A stretch of DNA of 64,000 nt from Bacillus sp. FJAT-29937 (GCF_001509555.1 NZ_LMAS01000006.1:1-64000), one strand, 5' to 3'; counted from the stretch's first letter, positions 39,809 to 49,226 are shown. Numbers and translations: made by a program. The notes: a model not told the origin generated them from the sequence alone.

Positions 39809-41641
39809 ATGAAAAAGGTAGGCTTTTTTCGTTCTATTCATCTTAAGTTTGTCATCATCTATGTGTTGCTCATATTGATTGCCATGCAAATTATTGGCGT
39901 CTACTTTGTTAGACAATTGGAATTTACACTTAAGGATAATTTTAAATCAACCATTCAGGACCGTGTGAATCTGCTTGCTTATTATCTGGAGGAGCAGCTG
40001 ACAAAGGAGCGATTGCCTGATGAGGAGGGTCCTACCCTTGAGGAAGATGTTTACCGGCTGTTAAGAGATTATAATTCGGAAGACATCACTGAGGTTAGGG
40101 TGATTGAGGGGGCTACTTTAAAGATTCTCGGAACCTCTGACCCTGATAACCAAGGCGTTGTCGGACAAAGAGATACGGATGCATTAATAAAAATGACGCT
40201 TGCTACCTCTCAACAGGCAAGTGACGAGCTTATTGATTCCCAAACGGACAATCGAATCTGGGTTTTAGTTACACCGATCAAGCATAATGGCGAGGTAAGA
40301 GGAGCCATCTACCTCGTGGCAAAAATAGAAAATGTATTCGAGCAGATGCGGCAAATTAACAGCATCTTTATTTCCGGTACAGCCATTGCCCTTGCCATTA
40401 CAGCGATTCTGGGTGTCCTTCTAGCCCAAACCATAACACGGCCGATGTCAGACATGAGAAGACAGGCTCTTGCGATGGCGAAGGGAAACTTCTCCCGTAA
40501 AGTTAAAATATATGGCAATGATGAAATTGGCCAGCTAGCTATGACGTTTAACAATTTAACGAAAAAATTGCAGGAAGCTCAGGCTACAACTGAAGGGGAA
40601 AGGCGAAAGCTCTCATCTGTACTCTCCCATATGACTGACGGGGTGATAGCAACAGATCGAAAAGGAAGAGTTATTTTAATCAATGAACCTGCTGCTGACA
40701 TGCTGAATGTTTCACGTGAAACAGTTTTATCGATGCCGATTGTTTCACTTCTTGGCCTTGATGAAGATTATACATTTGAAGAATTGCTATCTGAACGGGA
40801 TTCAATCATTTTGGACTATAGCAACCATTCAAATACATTAATTCTGAGAGCCAATGTTTCTGTCATTCAGAAGGAAACAGGATTTGTTAATGGACTTATT
40901 ACGGTTCTTCATGACATTACGGAGCAGGAAAAGATTGATATGGAGCGCCGGGAATTTGTTGCAAATGTTTCGCATGAGCTGAGAACGCCGCTCACAACAA
41001 TGCGAAGTTATTTAGAGGCCTTGGCAGAAGGGGCTTGGCAGGATGAAGAAATTGCTCCGAAATTCTTAGACGTAACTCAGACGGAGACAGAGCGAATGAT
41101 TCGCCTTGTGAATGATCTTCTGCAGCTTTCAAAAATGGATAGCCGAGATTACCGCCTGAAGAAGGAATGGATTGATGTTATTCGATTCTATAACCGAATC
41201 ATTGACCGTTTTGAATTATCGAAGCAGCAGAATGTTACCTTCGAAAGGAAACTCCCCGACCATTCAGCGTTTGTTGAATTGGATGGAGACAAGCTAACAC
41301 AAGTAATTGATAATATTATTTCGAATGCCCTTAAATACTCCCCAGAGGGTGGGAAAATCACCTTCATGCTCGAGGAACAGAATGAATTTGTCGTTATAAG
41401 TGTTTCTGATCAGGGAGTAGGGATACCGAAGGAAAATATCAATAAGATATTTGAACGATTTTACCGGGTGGATAAGGCTAGAACGAGAAAACTTGGAGGC
41501 ACTGGACTTGGGCTTGCAATCGCCAAAGAAATGGTAGAAGCCCATGGAGGGAAAATATGGGCGACAAGTAAAGAAGGAAAAGGAACAACCATTTCGTTCA
41601 GCCTGCCATATGATCGTACTGAAGAGGATGATTGGGAATGA
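39809..41641 (+). CDS. walK: Sensor histidine kinase WalK (YycG)
   Basis: WalK (610 residues) has two membrane helices around an extracellular PDC-like sensor (about 35-180), then HAMP (about 205-255), PAS (about 262-365), the HisKA box FVANVSHELRTPLTTMRSYL with the phospho-His, and an ATPase domain with NALKYSP, DQGVGIP and GGTGLGLAIAKE. A perfect parS lies inside the gene. It is nine bases after walR and overlaps walH. Confidence 0.98.
   Translation: MKKVGFFRSIHLKFVIIYVLLILIAMQIIGVYFVRQLEFTLKDNFKSTIQDRVNLLAYYLEEQLTKERLPDEEGPTLEEDVYRLLRDYNSEDITEVRVIEGATLKILGTSDPDNQGVVGQRDTDALIKMTLATSQQASDELIDSQTDNRIWVLVTPIKHNGEVRGAIYLVAKIENVFEQMRQINSIFISGTAIALAITAILGVLLAQTITRPMSDMRRQALAMAKGNFSRKVKIYGNDEIGQLAMTFNNLTKKLQEAQATTEGERRKLSSVLSHMTDGVIATDRKGRVILINEPAADMLNVSRETVLSMPIVSLLGLDEDYTFEELLSERDSIILDYSNHSNTLILRANVSVIQKETGFVNGLITVLHDITEQEKIDMERREFVANVSHELRTPLTTMRSYLEALAEGAWQDEEIAPKFLDVTQTETERMIRLVNDLLQLSKMDSRDYRLKKEWIDVIRFYNRIIDRFELSKQQNVTFERKLPDHSAFVELDGDKLTQVIDNIISNALKYSPEGGKITFMLEEQNEFVVISVSDQGVGIPKENINKIFERFYRVDKARTRKLGGTGLGLAIAKEMVEAHGGKIWATSKEGKGTTISFSLPYDRTEEDDWE
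40708..40723. promoter_or_regulatory. parS site 3 (inside walK)
   Basis: A third perfect TGTTTCACGTGAAACA, within the PAS-coding part of walK, where it encodes N-V-S-R-E-T in frame. Confidence 0.97.
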
Positions 41642-42960
41642 CATATGAAAATATAAAATCACTCATCTTAGTCATTTTAGTATGCTTTAGTGTGCTTTTA
41701 ACATGGAGCATCTGGACATATCAGCCCAATTTAGAAACGATGAAAAAAACAAAAACGGTTCAAGAAGTCGCGATCAGTGAGAAAAAGGATGCAGAAAAGA
41801 TTGTTAAGCCAGACAGAGTGATCTACCATTATTCAAAGGATAAGCATTTTGGAACGACAGATGCAGGTGAGATTGATAAGATCATTTCTGAAATTAGCAG
41901 ATGGAATTTTACAGATTTTATAGATGTCACTAGTGAAATTAAGAACTACCCTTCATTCATTCATAATTCCGGAAATGCAGTTATTCTCTTTCCAGATTCG
42001 ATACCAATCGATTTTTACCGAACAATCATTGATATGAAGGAAAAAAAGATCCCAGATTTTTATTTTGACCGAATTGTTATTGATACAGAGGGAATTCAAA
42101 AGGATCAGGGATTTGTCTATTTCATTTCATCTGAAAAGGGCCAGGCTTTCCGAAGCCAAGTCCCTGCATCATTCGTGCAAAGTTTTTATAACGGCTTTTT
42201 TAATAATGCGGAATATAGCCTTCATTATGCTAAGTACTTTCCGTTTAAGAGTTCTAGCAACCGGGTTATTTACATGCCAGAGGATGCACCTAAAATGATT
42301 CAATACCAGTACTTATCAAAACCTTTAGAGTCAGAAAAGTTCAAGAATGCTTTGTTCAGGGATCCTACTGTCGTTAAGAAGAGTTATCAGCAATCTGGTG
42401 AGGAATACACAAATGGTTCAAGCTTAATGCGTGTGAATAATGATCGAAATACGCTTTCATATGTGAATCCAGTTGGTGGCAGCGAAAGCCAATTGACGTC
42501 AAAAAGCCTTCTGAAAAGGAGTATTGATTTTGTCAATGATCACGGGGGCTGGACTGATAATTACCGTTTTGTTGAAATGGATGAGACGAGCCGCCAAGTA
42601 TTGTTCCGTATTTATGATCACAAAGGATATCCTATTTTTAGTGAGGGCAGCGGAATTTCAGAAATTCGCGAAACTTGGGGCCAAAGTGAAATCTATAAAT
42701 ATTTCAGGAGTAACTTCTTAATGGAGCTTCGAATGGAAGATACTGAAGTGAGTCTTCCATCGGGACAAAAGGCTATTGAGCTGTTGGAATTGAAAGGACT
42801 TGAACTGGCCAATCTGCAGGATATGATGCTCGGCTATTCGATGGAAAAGGATTCAAGGCTCGTGTATTTAGAGCCTAGCTGGTTCTATAAATATAATGGT
42901 TCCTGGAATCAGTTATCCGTGGATGAGACAATGGGAGGGGCTAACCGTGGATTGGAGTAG
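41638..42960 (+). CDS. walH: WalK regulator WalH (YycH)
   Basis: WalH (440 residues) is a membrane-anchored extracellular protein that with WalI restrains WalK. A single N-terminal helix (SLILVILVCFSVLLTWSIW) is followed by an extracytoplasmic domain rich in Tyr and charged residues. The ATG overlaps the walK stop (ATGA), which I prefer over TTG 41632. It overlaps walI by 14 bases. Confidence 0.93.
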   Translation: MTYENIKSLILVILVCFSVLLTWSIWTYQPNLETMKKTKTVQEVAISEKKDAEKIVKPDRVIYHYSKDKHFGTTDAGEIDKIISEISRWNFTDFIDVTSEIKNYPSFIHNSGNAVILFPDSIPIDFYRTIIDMKEKKIPDFYFDRIVIDTEGIQKDQGFVYFISSEKGQAFRSQVPASFVQSFYNGFFNNAEYSLHYAKYFPFKSSSNRVIYMPEDAPKMIQYQYLSKPLESEKFKNALFRDPTVVKKSYQQSGEEYTNGSSLMRVNNDRNTLSYVNPVGGSESQLTSKSLLKRSIDFVNDHGGWTDNYRFVEMDETSRQVLFRIYDHKGYPIFSEGSGISEIRETWGQSEIYKYFRSNFLMELRMEDTEVSLPSGQKAIELLELKGLELANLQDMMLGYSMEKDSRLVYLEPSWFYKYNGSWNQLSVDETMGGANRGLE

Positions 42961-43750
42961 AATCAAAACCATTTTCATCTTAACCTTCCTCGTCCTGGAT
43001 ATCTATTTAATGTATGAGTTTTTTAAGCTAAACGATTCGAGCCAGTATGAGTATAGTACAGAAACTTCCTTTGAAAAGCGATTAAAGACAGATGAAATTG
43101 AGTATGTAGAGCTTCCAAAAAATTATGCGAAAGATTCGTATTTAAGCGCAAAGCCGAAAAGCTTTAATAATGATGAAATTGAATCATTAGAGAACACGAA
43201 GCTTAAGGGGCAGAGACTGCAGGTCAATACAGGCACAGTGCTAAAATTTGTTCTTGATAAGCCGTATGAGCTTAGTGATAAATTGGATACGGCAGAAATC
43301 AATTCATTCGTCAAAAATAATGTTTTAAATGGGGATCAATATCGTTTTTGGAAGAAAGAAGAGAATGCGATTACGTATTACCAGCAATTCGATGATAAGG
43401 TTTTCTATCATAATATGAGCGGCGAGCTAACGATTTATTTAAATGAAGAGAATGATATTGTGACTTACCAGCAATCCATGCTGGAGGAAATTGAAGAGCT
43501 ATCAGAAGAACAGAAGCTTATCCAGCCTTTGAAGGCAATCGAAACGCTTTATGAAAAAGGCTCCTTAAAGTCAAAGAGCAAGATAACAAAGGTGGAGCTG
43601 GGCTATTTCACCTTTGTGCAATTAAGCACGTCACAGGTTTTGACTCCTGCATGGCGTTTTGTGATTAATGATAATGAAGATGTATTTGTTCATGCCTTTG
43701 AAGGGCAGATCATCGAATTAAACAACGAAGATAAAAATATAGTGGAGTGA
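42947..43750 (+). CDS. walI: WalK regulator WalI (YycI)
   Basis: WalI (267 residues) partners WalH in the membrane to control WalK. It begins DWSRIKTIFILTFLVLDIYL, a typical YycI anchor, followed by an extracytoplasmic YycI domain. The start is GTG 42947 with GGGAGGGG upstream inside the end of walH; the ATG 17 codons earlier is not conserved. Confidence 0.93.
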   Translation: MDWSRIKTIFILTFLVLDIYLMYEFFKLNDSSQYEYSTETSFEKRLKTDEIEYVELPKNYAKDSYLSAKPKSFNNDEIESLENTKLKGQRLQVNTGTVLKFVLDKPYELSDKLDTAEINSFVKNNVLNGDQYRFWKKEENAITYYQQFDDKVFYHNMSGELTIYLNEENDIVTYQQSMLEEIEELSEEQKLIQPLKAIETLYEKGSLKSKSKITKVELGYFTFVQLSTSQVLTPAWRFVINDNEDVFVHAFEGQIIELNNEDKNIVE

Positions 43751-43756
43751 GAGAAT

Positions 43757-44545
43757 ATGCGATTCAGCGTACTCGCGAGTGGTAGTACGGGGAATGCGAT
43801 CTTTGTCGAGACTGAGGATCATTCGTTTCTTGTCGATGCGGGCTTGAGCGGAAAGCAAATGGAAGCCTTGTTTCAAAAGATTGACCGGGATATGGGGAAG
43901 CTCTCCGGCATCTTAGTAACCCATGAACATAGTGATCATATTAAAGGTGTCGGGATACTCGCAAGAAAATATAAATTACCCATCTATGCCAATGAAAAGA
44001 CATGGAATGCAATGGACGGTTTAATCGGACAGGTCCCTGTGGAGCAGAAATTTACTTTTTCCATGGAGACGGTTAAGTCATTTGGATCATTAGATATTGA
44101 ATCCTTTGGCGTTTCACATGATGCGGCCGATCCGATGTTCTATGTGTTCCACCATTCAGGGAAAAAGCTTGTATTGATTACGGATACAGGGTATGTAAGT
44201 GATCGTATGAAGGGGCTCATATCCAATGCGGACGCTTATGTATTTGAAAGCAACCATGATGTCCAAATGCTGCGGATGGGCCGCTATCCATGGAGCATTA
44301 AAAGGCGAATCCTCAGCGATGTCGGACATGTATCCAATGAGGATGCAGCGATTGCCATGAGCGAAGTGGCCGGCGAACGGACAAAGCGCTTTTATCTGGC
44401 ACACTTAAGCCAGGACAATAATATTAAAGAACTAGCAAGAATGTCCGTATCCCAAACGCTTGAAAGCAGAGGCATTATTGTGGGAGAGCAGTTTGAGCTA
44501 TATGATACAGATCCAAAGACACCGACTGCGCTGACGGCAATATAG
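43757..44545 (+). CDS. walJ: Metallo-beta-lactamase fold exonuclease WalJ (YycJ)
   Basis: WalJ (262 residues) has the MBL signature [10 protein letters not shown] (near 56-65) and [12 protein letters not shown] with the second metal ligands; it ends with the HLSQDNN region. YycJ proteins act as 5' exonucleases in mismatch repair in Bacillus. It is six bases after walI. Confidence 0.95.
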   Translation: MRFSVLASGSTGNAIFVETEDHSFLVDAGLSGKQMEALFQKIDRDMGKLSGILVTHEHSDHIKGVGILARKYKLPIYANEKTWNAMDGLIGQVPVEQKFTFSMETVKSFGSLDIESFGVSHDAADPMFYVFHHSGKKLVLITDTGYVSDRMKGLISNADAYVFESNHDVQMLRMGRYPWSIKRRILSDVGHVSNEDAAIAMSEVAGERTKRFYLAHLSQDNNIKELARMSVSQTLESRGIIVGEQFELYDTDPKTPTALTAI

Positions 44546-44555
44546 CGATTTTAGC

Positions 44556-44598
44556 AGGAGTGAAGAGCCTCTTTTGACGGCTTTTCACTCCTTTTTTT
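44556..44598 (+). terminator. walRKHIJ operon terminator
   Basis: AGGAGTGAAGAGCC pairs with GGCTTTTCACTCCT (44579-44592, one mismatch), then runs into a T tract. Confidence 0.93.
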
Positions 44599-44797
44599 AT
44601 TGTTAAAAAAATGGTTCTAACTTATGAACAAACTCGTAAGATTGCTGATTTGACCTGCATTTCAATAGATTCTTCAAAAGAGGCGAGTATAATAATAAAT
44701 AAGGTGGAAGAATAGAAAGTAGCACTTATATTTAACACCTTTTCAATAGAGCTTGTACGAAGTTTCTAAATGAAATAAGGGAAAGGAATGGTCCAGA

Positions 44798-46036
44798 GTG
44801 GGTTACTATGATCAAGATTATCGAAACCAGTATAAGAAGCAAAAGGGAAACAGGGGCGGCTATTTTCTAGCAAGCCTTGTCGGGGCAATTCTAGGTGCCA
44901 TTCTTGTAATCATTGCCATCCCGAAATTTGCTGAGTTGAATGTATTGCCTTATTCTGTTCAGCCAGACGCCCAGTTAGAAGAAAGTGCGGCCACTAATAA
45001 TAACGCAAATATTCCTACTGAAAATGTCTCTCTGAACGTGGTTTCAGACGTAACAAAAGCGGTTGATAAAGCAGGTGATGCGGTTGTTGGGGTATCCAAT
45101 ATTCAAACAACAAGCTTCTGGGGTGAAGGCAGCAACGGCAGCAACGTAGAAGAGCCTGCTGGAACAGGATCAGGAGTCATTTATAAAAAGGCTGGAAATA
45201 AAGCTTTTGTTGTCACGAATCACCATGTAGTGGAGAATGCTAGTAAGCTAGAGGTTACTTTAGCGGATGGGACGAAGATTCCGGCCGAGCTTCGTGGCAG
45301 TGACATTTGGACGGATCTTGCTGTTTTGGAAATTGATGCGAAGGACGTAAAAGCCATTGCTGAGTTTGGAAATTCCGATACATTAAAAGCGGGAGAACCC
45401 GTAATCGCTATCGGGAATCCACTTGGTCCGACGTTCTCAGGTTCAGTGACACAAGGGATAATTTCCGGATTAGAGCGGACCATTCCAGTAGATATTAACC
45501 GCGATGGAGTCATTGACTGGAATGCCGAAGTACTGCAAACAGATGCGGCGATTAACCCTGGTAACAGTGGCGGAGCCTTAGTCAATATTAAAGGGCAGGT
45601 CATTGGAATCAACTCTATGAAAATTGCCCAGAATGCAGTTGAAGGAATTGGTTTAGCAATCCCAATCAACTCCGCACTTCCGATTATTAATGATCTTGAA
45701 AAATTCGGCGATGTCAAAAGACCATATATGGGTGTAGATTTAAAATCCGTTAACGAAATTCCATCCTACTATCAGCAGGAAGCATTGAAGCTGCCAAGAG
45801 ATGTGAATTATGGAGTCGCTTTAAGACAGGTTGTGCCAAATTCGCCAGCCGCACAAGCAGGATTACAAGAGCTTGATGTGATCGTTGAAATGGATGGAGA
45901 ACAAATCAAAGATGTGGTTGATCTCCGAAAGCACCTTTACAATAAAAAGAAAGTCGGCGACCAAATGAAAGTGAAATTCTACCGCGATGGAAAGATTCAG
46001 GAAGTAACGGTGAAACTGAGCGGGGAAACGTTTTAA
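44798..46036 (+). CDS. htrC: Membrane-anchored serine protease, HtrA family (YyxA/HtrC-like)
   Basis: The 412-residue protein has a short cytoplasmic tail, one membrane helix (GAILGAILVIIAIP), a trypsin-like domain and a C-terminal PDZ domain (VALRQVVPNSPAAQAGLQEL). The triad is His in TNHHVVENA, Asp in DLAVLEID and Ser in GNSGGALVN. Such proteases handle misfolded secreted proteins. The start is GTG with AAAGGAATGG upstream. In Bacillus the gene follows walJ. A terminator separates it here, so it probably has its own promoter. Confidence 0.96.
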   Translation: MGYYDQDYRNQYKKQKGNRGGYFLASLVGAILGAILVIIAIPKFAELNVLPYSVQPDAQLEESAATNNNANIPTENVSLNVVSDVTKAVDKAGDAVVGVSNIQTTSFWGEGSNGSNVEEPAGTGSGVIYKKAGNKAFVVTNHHVVENASKLEVTLADGTKIPAELRGSDIWTDLAVLEIDAKDVKAIAEFGNSDTLKAGEPVIAIGNPLGPTFSGSVTQGIISGLERTIPVDINRDGVIDWNAEVLQTDAAINPGNSGGALVNIKGQVIGINSMKIAQNAVEGIGLAIPINSALPIINDLEKFGDVKRPYMGVDLKSVNEIPSYYQQEALKLPRDVNYGVALRQVVPNSPAAQAGLQELDVIVEMDGEQIKDVVDLRKHLYNKKKVGDQMKVKFYRDGKIQEVTVKLSGETF

Positions 46037-46047
46037 TTAAATTGGGG

Positions 46048-46080
46048 ACAGGGGAGCGAAAAGTGCTCTCCTGTTTTTTT
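46048..46080 (+). terminator. htrC terminator
   Basis: ACAGGGGAGC pairs with GCTCTCCTGT (one wobble) across a seven-base loop, followed by seven Ts. Confidence 0.92.
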
Positions 46081-46184
46081 GAATTTGAGTTGGAAAAACT
46101 TAAAATGTGAATAACTTTTTGCCGGTCTGGCTATATAAAAAATGTGGGTGCTTTCACATTTGTTTTTGTTTTGTTAAGATGAAA

Positions 46185-46227
46185 TGTGGATAACTGAAAA
46201 ATGATGTGGATTTTTAAATTATCCACA
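46185..46227. other. DnaA boxes upstream of the CxxC gene
   Basis: Perfect boxes at 46185-46193 (TGTGGATAA) and 46219-46227 (TTATCCACA), with a weaker one at 46205-46213. Together with the group at 46450-46492 they flank the small gene before rlmH. Confidence 0.75.
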
Positions 46228-46257
46228 ATATAATATTAGAAATTAGGTGGATTAAGG

Positions 46258-46437
46258 ATGAAAGAAAATAAACAAATCATATGCAGCTGTGATGAACACG
46301 TTGATATAGCAATAGATACAATCGTTGATGAGTGTGAAACCTTTCCAGTGTTAACGAAACTTTCAGACGAGGAAAAGTTATCAACACCCTGTGAATATTG
46401 TCGAAATCAGGCAATATATCTTGTGGCGAACGAATGA
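46258..46437 (+). CDS. yyzF: CxxH/CxxC small protein (YyzF-like)
   Basis: This 59-residue protein begins MKENKQIICSCDEHVDIAID. It carries CDEH at residues 11-14 and CEYC at residues 45-48, a likely zinc-binding pair. That matches the CxxH/CxxC family found just before rlmH in Bacilli. ATG has TTAAGGATG context with GGTGG a little upstream. The function is unknown. It is short enough to be missed by a 60-residue cut-off. Confidence 0.88.
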   Translation: MKENKQIICSCDEHVDIAIDTIVDECETFPVLTKLSDEEKLSTPCEYCRNQAIYLVANE

Positions 46438-46449
46438 TCTCACACAATA

Positions 46450-46492
46450 TGTGGATAGAAAATGTGGATATGTGGATAAGTTATGTGGATAT
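46450..46492. other. Dense DnaA-box cluster upstream of rlmH
   Basis: Four TGTGGAT-type boxes in 43 bp: 46450-46458 (one mismatch), 46463-46471 (one mismatch), 46471-46479 (perfect) and 46484-46492 (one mismatch), all in one orientation. B. subtilis has a DnaA-box cluster near the same gene (yydA), as I recall. Confidence 0.8.
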
Positions 46493-46517
46493 CTTGTTTG
46501 TAAAGTGAGGATTACTT

Positions 46518-46997
46518 GTGAATATCCCAATTATTACCGTCGGAAAATTAAAAGAGAAGTATTTAAAGCAGGGAATTGATGAATACTTAAAGCGATTATC
46601 AGCCTACGCTAAAGTGGAAATCATCGAAGTTCCCGATGAAAAGGCGCCTGAAGAATTGAGCGAAACCGAAATGCTGCAAGTGAAGCAAAAAGAAGGCGAG
46701 CGGATATTGGCCAAGATTAATCCAGATGCCCATGTGATTGCTCTTGCAATTGAAGGGAAAATGAAATCATCTGAGGAGCTGGCGGATACTTTAGACAAGC
46801 TTGCTACATATGGAAAGAGCAAGGTGGCATTTGTCATTGGCGGATCGCTGGGGTTGAGTGAGGATGTGTTGAAGCGGGCGGATGAGAAATTGAGCTTTTC
46901 CAAAATGACGTTTCCGCATCAGTTGATGAGGTTGGTGTTGGTGGAGCAGGTTTATCGGGCGTTTCGGATAATAAAGGGGGCGCCGTATCATAAGTAA
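46518..46997 (+). CDS. rlmH: 23S rRNA (pseudouridine-1915-N3)-methyltransferase RlmH
   Basis: RlmH (159 residues) is a SPOUT methyltransferase acting on the 70S ribosome. It shows [20 protein letters not shown] (in part), the knot motifs [13 protein letters not shown] and [20 protein letters not shown], and the ending KGAPYHK. The start is GTG. It is the last gene of the conserved core block in this window. Confidence 0.97.
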   Translation: MNIPIITVGKLKEKYLKQGIDEYLKRLSAYAKVEIIEVPDEKAPEELSETEMLQVKQKEGERILAKINPDAHVIALAIEGKMKSSEELADTLDKLATYGKSKVAFVIGGSLGLSEDVLKRADEKLSFSKMTFPHQLMRLVLVEQVYRAFRIIKGAPYHK

Positions 46998-47007
46998 GTG
47001 GAGTTTT

Positions 47008-47042
47008 TAGCCAAAAGCCTCTCCTCAAGGTTGGGGAGGCTA
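47008..47042. repeat. Hairpin repeat, copy 1 (after rlmH)
   Basis: AGCCTCTCC (47016-47024) pairs with GGGGAGGCT (47033-47041), one wobble, preceded by TAGCC. The same hairpin with nearly the same flanks recurs at 56397-56430. It lies 18 bases after rlmH. It lacks a T run on the plus strand, so it is not an obvious rlmH terminator. Confidence 0.8.
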
Positions 47043-47256
47043 GAGCATACCCGATTAGATAAAATAGTCGGAAAAATTCCGCTTAATTGGTAAAAAAAAT
47101 AAAAAACAGCTTAAATAGACGGAGAGATTCCGCCTATTGCCCCAAAAAACGTGAAAATTGGGGATTTTGTTTTGCATAGGCGGAAAACCTTCCCTTATTT
47201 ACCCCGAAATGAGCTCCATTTTGCCTCTAACCGGAAAACCTCCGTTTATTTTACTT
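47043..47256. repeat. Four-palindrome module, copy A, fused to a gene remnant
   Basis: Four imperfect palindromes of the type AATAG-CGGA-n5-TCCG-CTATT have CGGA cores at 47069, 47120, 47181 and 47232 (51, 61, 51 bp). The segment from 47047 aligns with the end of the gene at 57325 (CCCGAT-AGATAA) and on through the module there, including GGTAAAAAA, ACAGCTT and the AAACGTGAAAAT between units two and three. The following 47257-47590 stretch shows only a short GGGGA/TCCCC hairpin at 47433-47450. Confidence 0.88.
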
Positions 47257-47590
47257 TCGCTGGTTCCTTAAATATAAACAAGAATTCTTATCGAAAGGAA
47301 GTGAGATGAAACCATCACGAGATGGTGCTTTGGTGCTTTGATTTTTAGCATTTTTTTGTTATCTTAAAAAATCCTAGAGAACCCGGTATCTAATTAGGAA
47401 CATTTCACAATATGGTAAAGCGATAATCCACTGGGGAGAATCATATCCCCAAAAAGGATATTTATTGGAATTGCTCATAATGCAGATCCTTTATACTAAA
47501 AGAGTAAGCATGTTAATCAATAATTTATCGAAACCAGTTTTATTAAATCCTATACTTTTTAACTGAAATGGAAAAAAAGGAGCTAGATGT

Positions 47591-49009
47591 ATGAATAAGC
47601 TAAGACCGGTTTTAGATTATGTCGATTCAATAATGGTTGTAGATAAGAATTTTAATATTATACATACAAGTAGGGCTAATCCAAGATTCGGTAATAATGA
47701 AATGGTTAATGAATATAACCAGTATTACCACAAACGATTTTTTGAAGTATATCCAAATCTTGACCCCAAAGAAAGTACGATGGTTGAATGCTTGAAAACT
47801 GGTAAAATAACGTTTCATAAGAGTCAAGTATTCACTGACTTGCTCGGTAGAATATATCATACAAAGAATATTACCTATCCAATTATTCGTTATGGTGAAA
47901 TTGTTGGAGCTATAGAATTATCACAAGATATCACCTCTATTGGAGATTTAGATCCGTTACTAAATAATGACCTTACAAAGAAAAAGGCAAAAAAGCAAAA
48001 AGAAAAATTGAATAGTGATGTTTCATTTGAAAGTATACTTACAATTAATCATCAAATGATTGAAAATATTAGACGGGCAAAGATATTTGCTCTAAATGAC
48101 AATCCCGTATTAATTTATGGAGAAACAGGTACTGGAAAAGAAATGTTTGTGGAGGCCATGGTCAAAAGTAATGAGTTTCGAAAAGAGAAATTTATTATTC
48201 AAAATTGTGCTGCCATTCCGGAAACATTATTTGAATCCATATTGTTTGGATCATCCAAAGGTGCTTTCACAGATGCAAAAGATAAGGTCGGTTTATTTGA
48301 AATGGCAGATGGGGGAGTCTTTTTTCTTGATGAACTCAATTCTATGCCAATCCATCTACAGGCAAAGTTGCTTAGATTTTTACAAGACGGGAAAATAAGA
48401 CCAATAGGAAGTTCCAAGGAAAAAAAGGTAAATGTTAAGATTATTGTAGCTATAAACCAGAATCCAACAAAATTAATTAAAGAAAAACTTTTAAGAGAAG
48501 ACTTATTTTATCGATTAAGCAGCAATATTATACACCTTGTACCATTACGTGAACGTAAGGAGGATATCACGTTATATATTGATCACTTTATTAATCATTT
48601 TAATAAAATGTATAATAAGAAAGTTTCTAAAATATCTACGAATTTGAGGGATATCCTTCTTAACTATGATTGGCCTGGGAACGTTAGAGAATTAAAACAT
48701 ATAATAGAATCTATGGTAAATGTTTCGGATGATGAACTATTAACTACTAATAATCTTCCAATTTATCTAAAAGAAGTTATACATACCGAGAAAGGGAGGG
48801 CGGAAAATAGAGAAGATAAAGAAAGTACAAGAGGTTTCAAACTGTCTCTTCAAGAAATGTTAAATAATACAGAAACAGACTACATTATACGGGCTTTGAA
48901 GTTCACTAAAGGCAATGTTACACGTTCTGCTGAATTGCTTCAATTACCAAGACAAACTCTTAAGTATAAAATAGATAAGCTGAACATTGATATAAATAGA
49001 ATAAAATAG
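47591..49009 (+). CDS. Sigma-54-dependent transcriptional regulator (PAS, AAA+, Fis-type HTH)
   Basis: The 472-residue RocR/NtrC-type activator has an N-terminal PAS-like sensor (about 1-120), a lysine-rich linker, and an AAA+ domain with Walker A GETGTGKE (177-184) and Walker B GGVFFLDELN (241-250). A C-terminal Fis-like HTH (TRSAELLQLPRQTLKYKI) follows. The sigma-54 contact loop is GAFTDA (224-229) instead of GAFTGA. No receiver domain is present, so it probably senses a small molecule. ATG has AAGGAGC upstream. A sigma-54 promoter lies downstream before the next operon, which is its likely target. Confidence 0.93.
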   Translation: MNKLRPVLDYVDSIMVVDKNFNIIHTSRANPRFGNNEMVNEYNQYYHKRFFEVYPNLDPKESTMVECLKTGKITFHKSQVFTDLLGRIYHTKNITYPIIRYGEIVGAIELSQDITSIGDLDPLLNNDLTKKKAKKQKEKLNSDVSFESILTINHQMIENIRRAKIFALNDNPVLIYGETGTGKEMFVEAMVKSNEFRKEKFIIQNCAAIPETLFESILFGSSKGAFTDAKDKVGLFEMADGGVFFLDELNSMPIHLQAKLLRFLQDGKIRPIGSSKEKKVNVKIIVAINQNPTKLIKEKLLREDLFYRLSSNIIHLVPLRERKEDITLYIDHFINHFNKMYNKKVSKISTNLRDILLNYDWPGNVRELKHIIESMVNVSDDELLTTNNLPIYLKEVIHTEKGRAENREDKESTRGFKLSLQEMLNNTETDYIIRALKFTKGNVTRSAELLQLPRQTLKYKIDKLNIDINRIK

Positions 49010-49020
49010 TGTTATGGAAG

Positions 49021-49050
49021 AAAAAACGCTATGTGATTGGCGTTTTTTTA
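49021..49050 (+). terminator. Terminator of the sigma-54 regulator gene
   Basis: AAAAAACGC pairs with GCGTTTTTT across a ten-base loop, ending in Ts. Confidence 0.75.
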
Positions 49051-49128
49051 TTGCCAAAAAATTGGCGTTAATTCTTTGAGATCGCTAGATTACTGGCGAA
49101 TTCTGTATCCATTCCATTCCTATCGCCA
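49051..49128. promoter_or_regulatory. Putative upstream activator sites for the sigma-54 regulator
   Basis: GCCAA/TTGGC form an inverted repeat at 49053-49066. A second pair, TGGCGA (49094-49099) and TCGCCA (49123-49128), follows. They lie 85-160 bp upstream of the -24/-12 promoter, the usual range for enhancer sites of this regulator class. The assignment is inference. Confidence 0.5.
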
Positions 49129-49210
49129 AATACTTGTCGGAGAGTTTCTATTCACAAAGGAAAATATTCAAAAATGCCTTATTTTCAACGTTTTCAAGAG
49201 GCAGAAAAGT

Positions 49211-49226
49211 TGGCATGTTTATTGCA
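49211..49226 (+). promoter_or_regulatory. Sigma-54 (-24/-12) promoter
   Basis: TGGCAT-GTTTA-TTGCA matches the sigma-54 consensus TGGCAY-N5-TTGCW exactly. Transcription would start near 49238, about 90 bp before the saccharopine dehydrogenase-like gene, which rules out in-frame starts as early as 49134. Confidence 0.88.

Noticed and set aside
46391..46579. Frame overlapping yyzF end and rlmH start
   Set aside because: It reads through the DnaA-box cluster in a different frame from two real genes and has no family features.
47281..47330. Tiny frame after AAAGGAAGTGAG (ATG at 47306)
   Set aside because: It codes for only eleven residues, with no conservation that I can judge; a fortuitous ribosome-site match.
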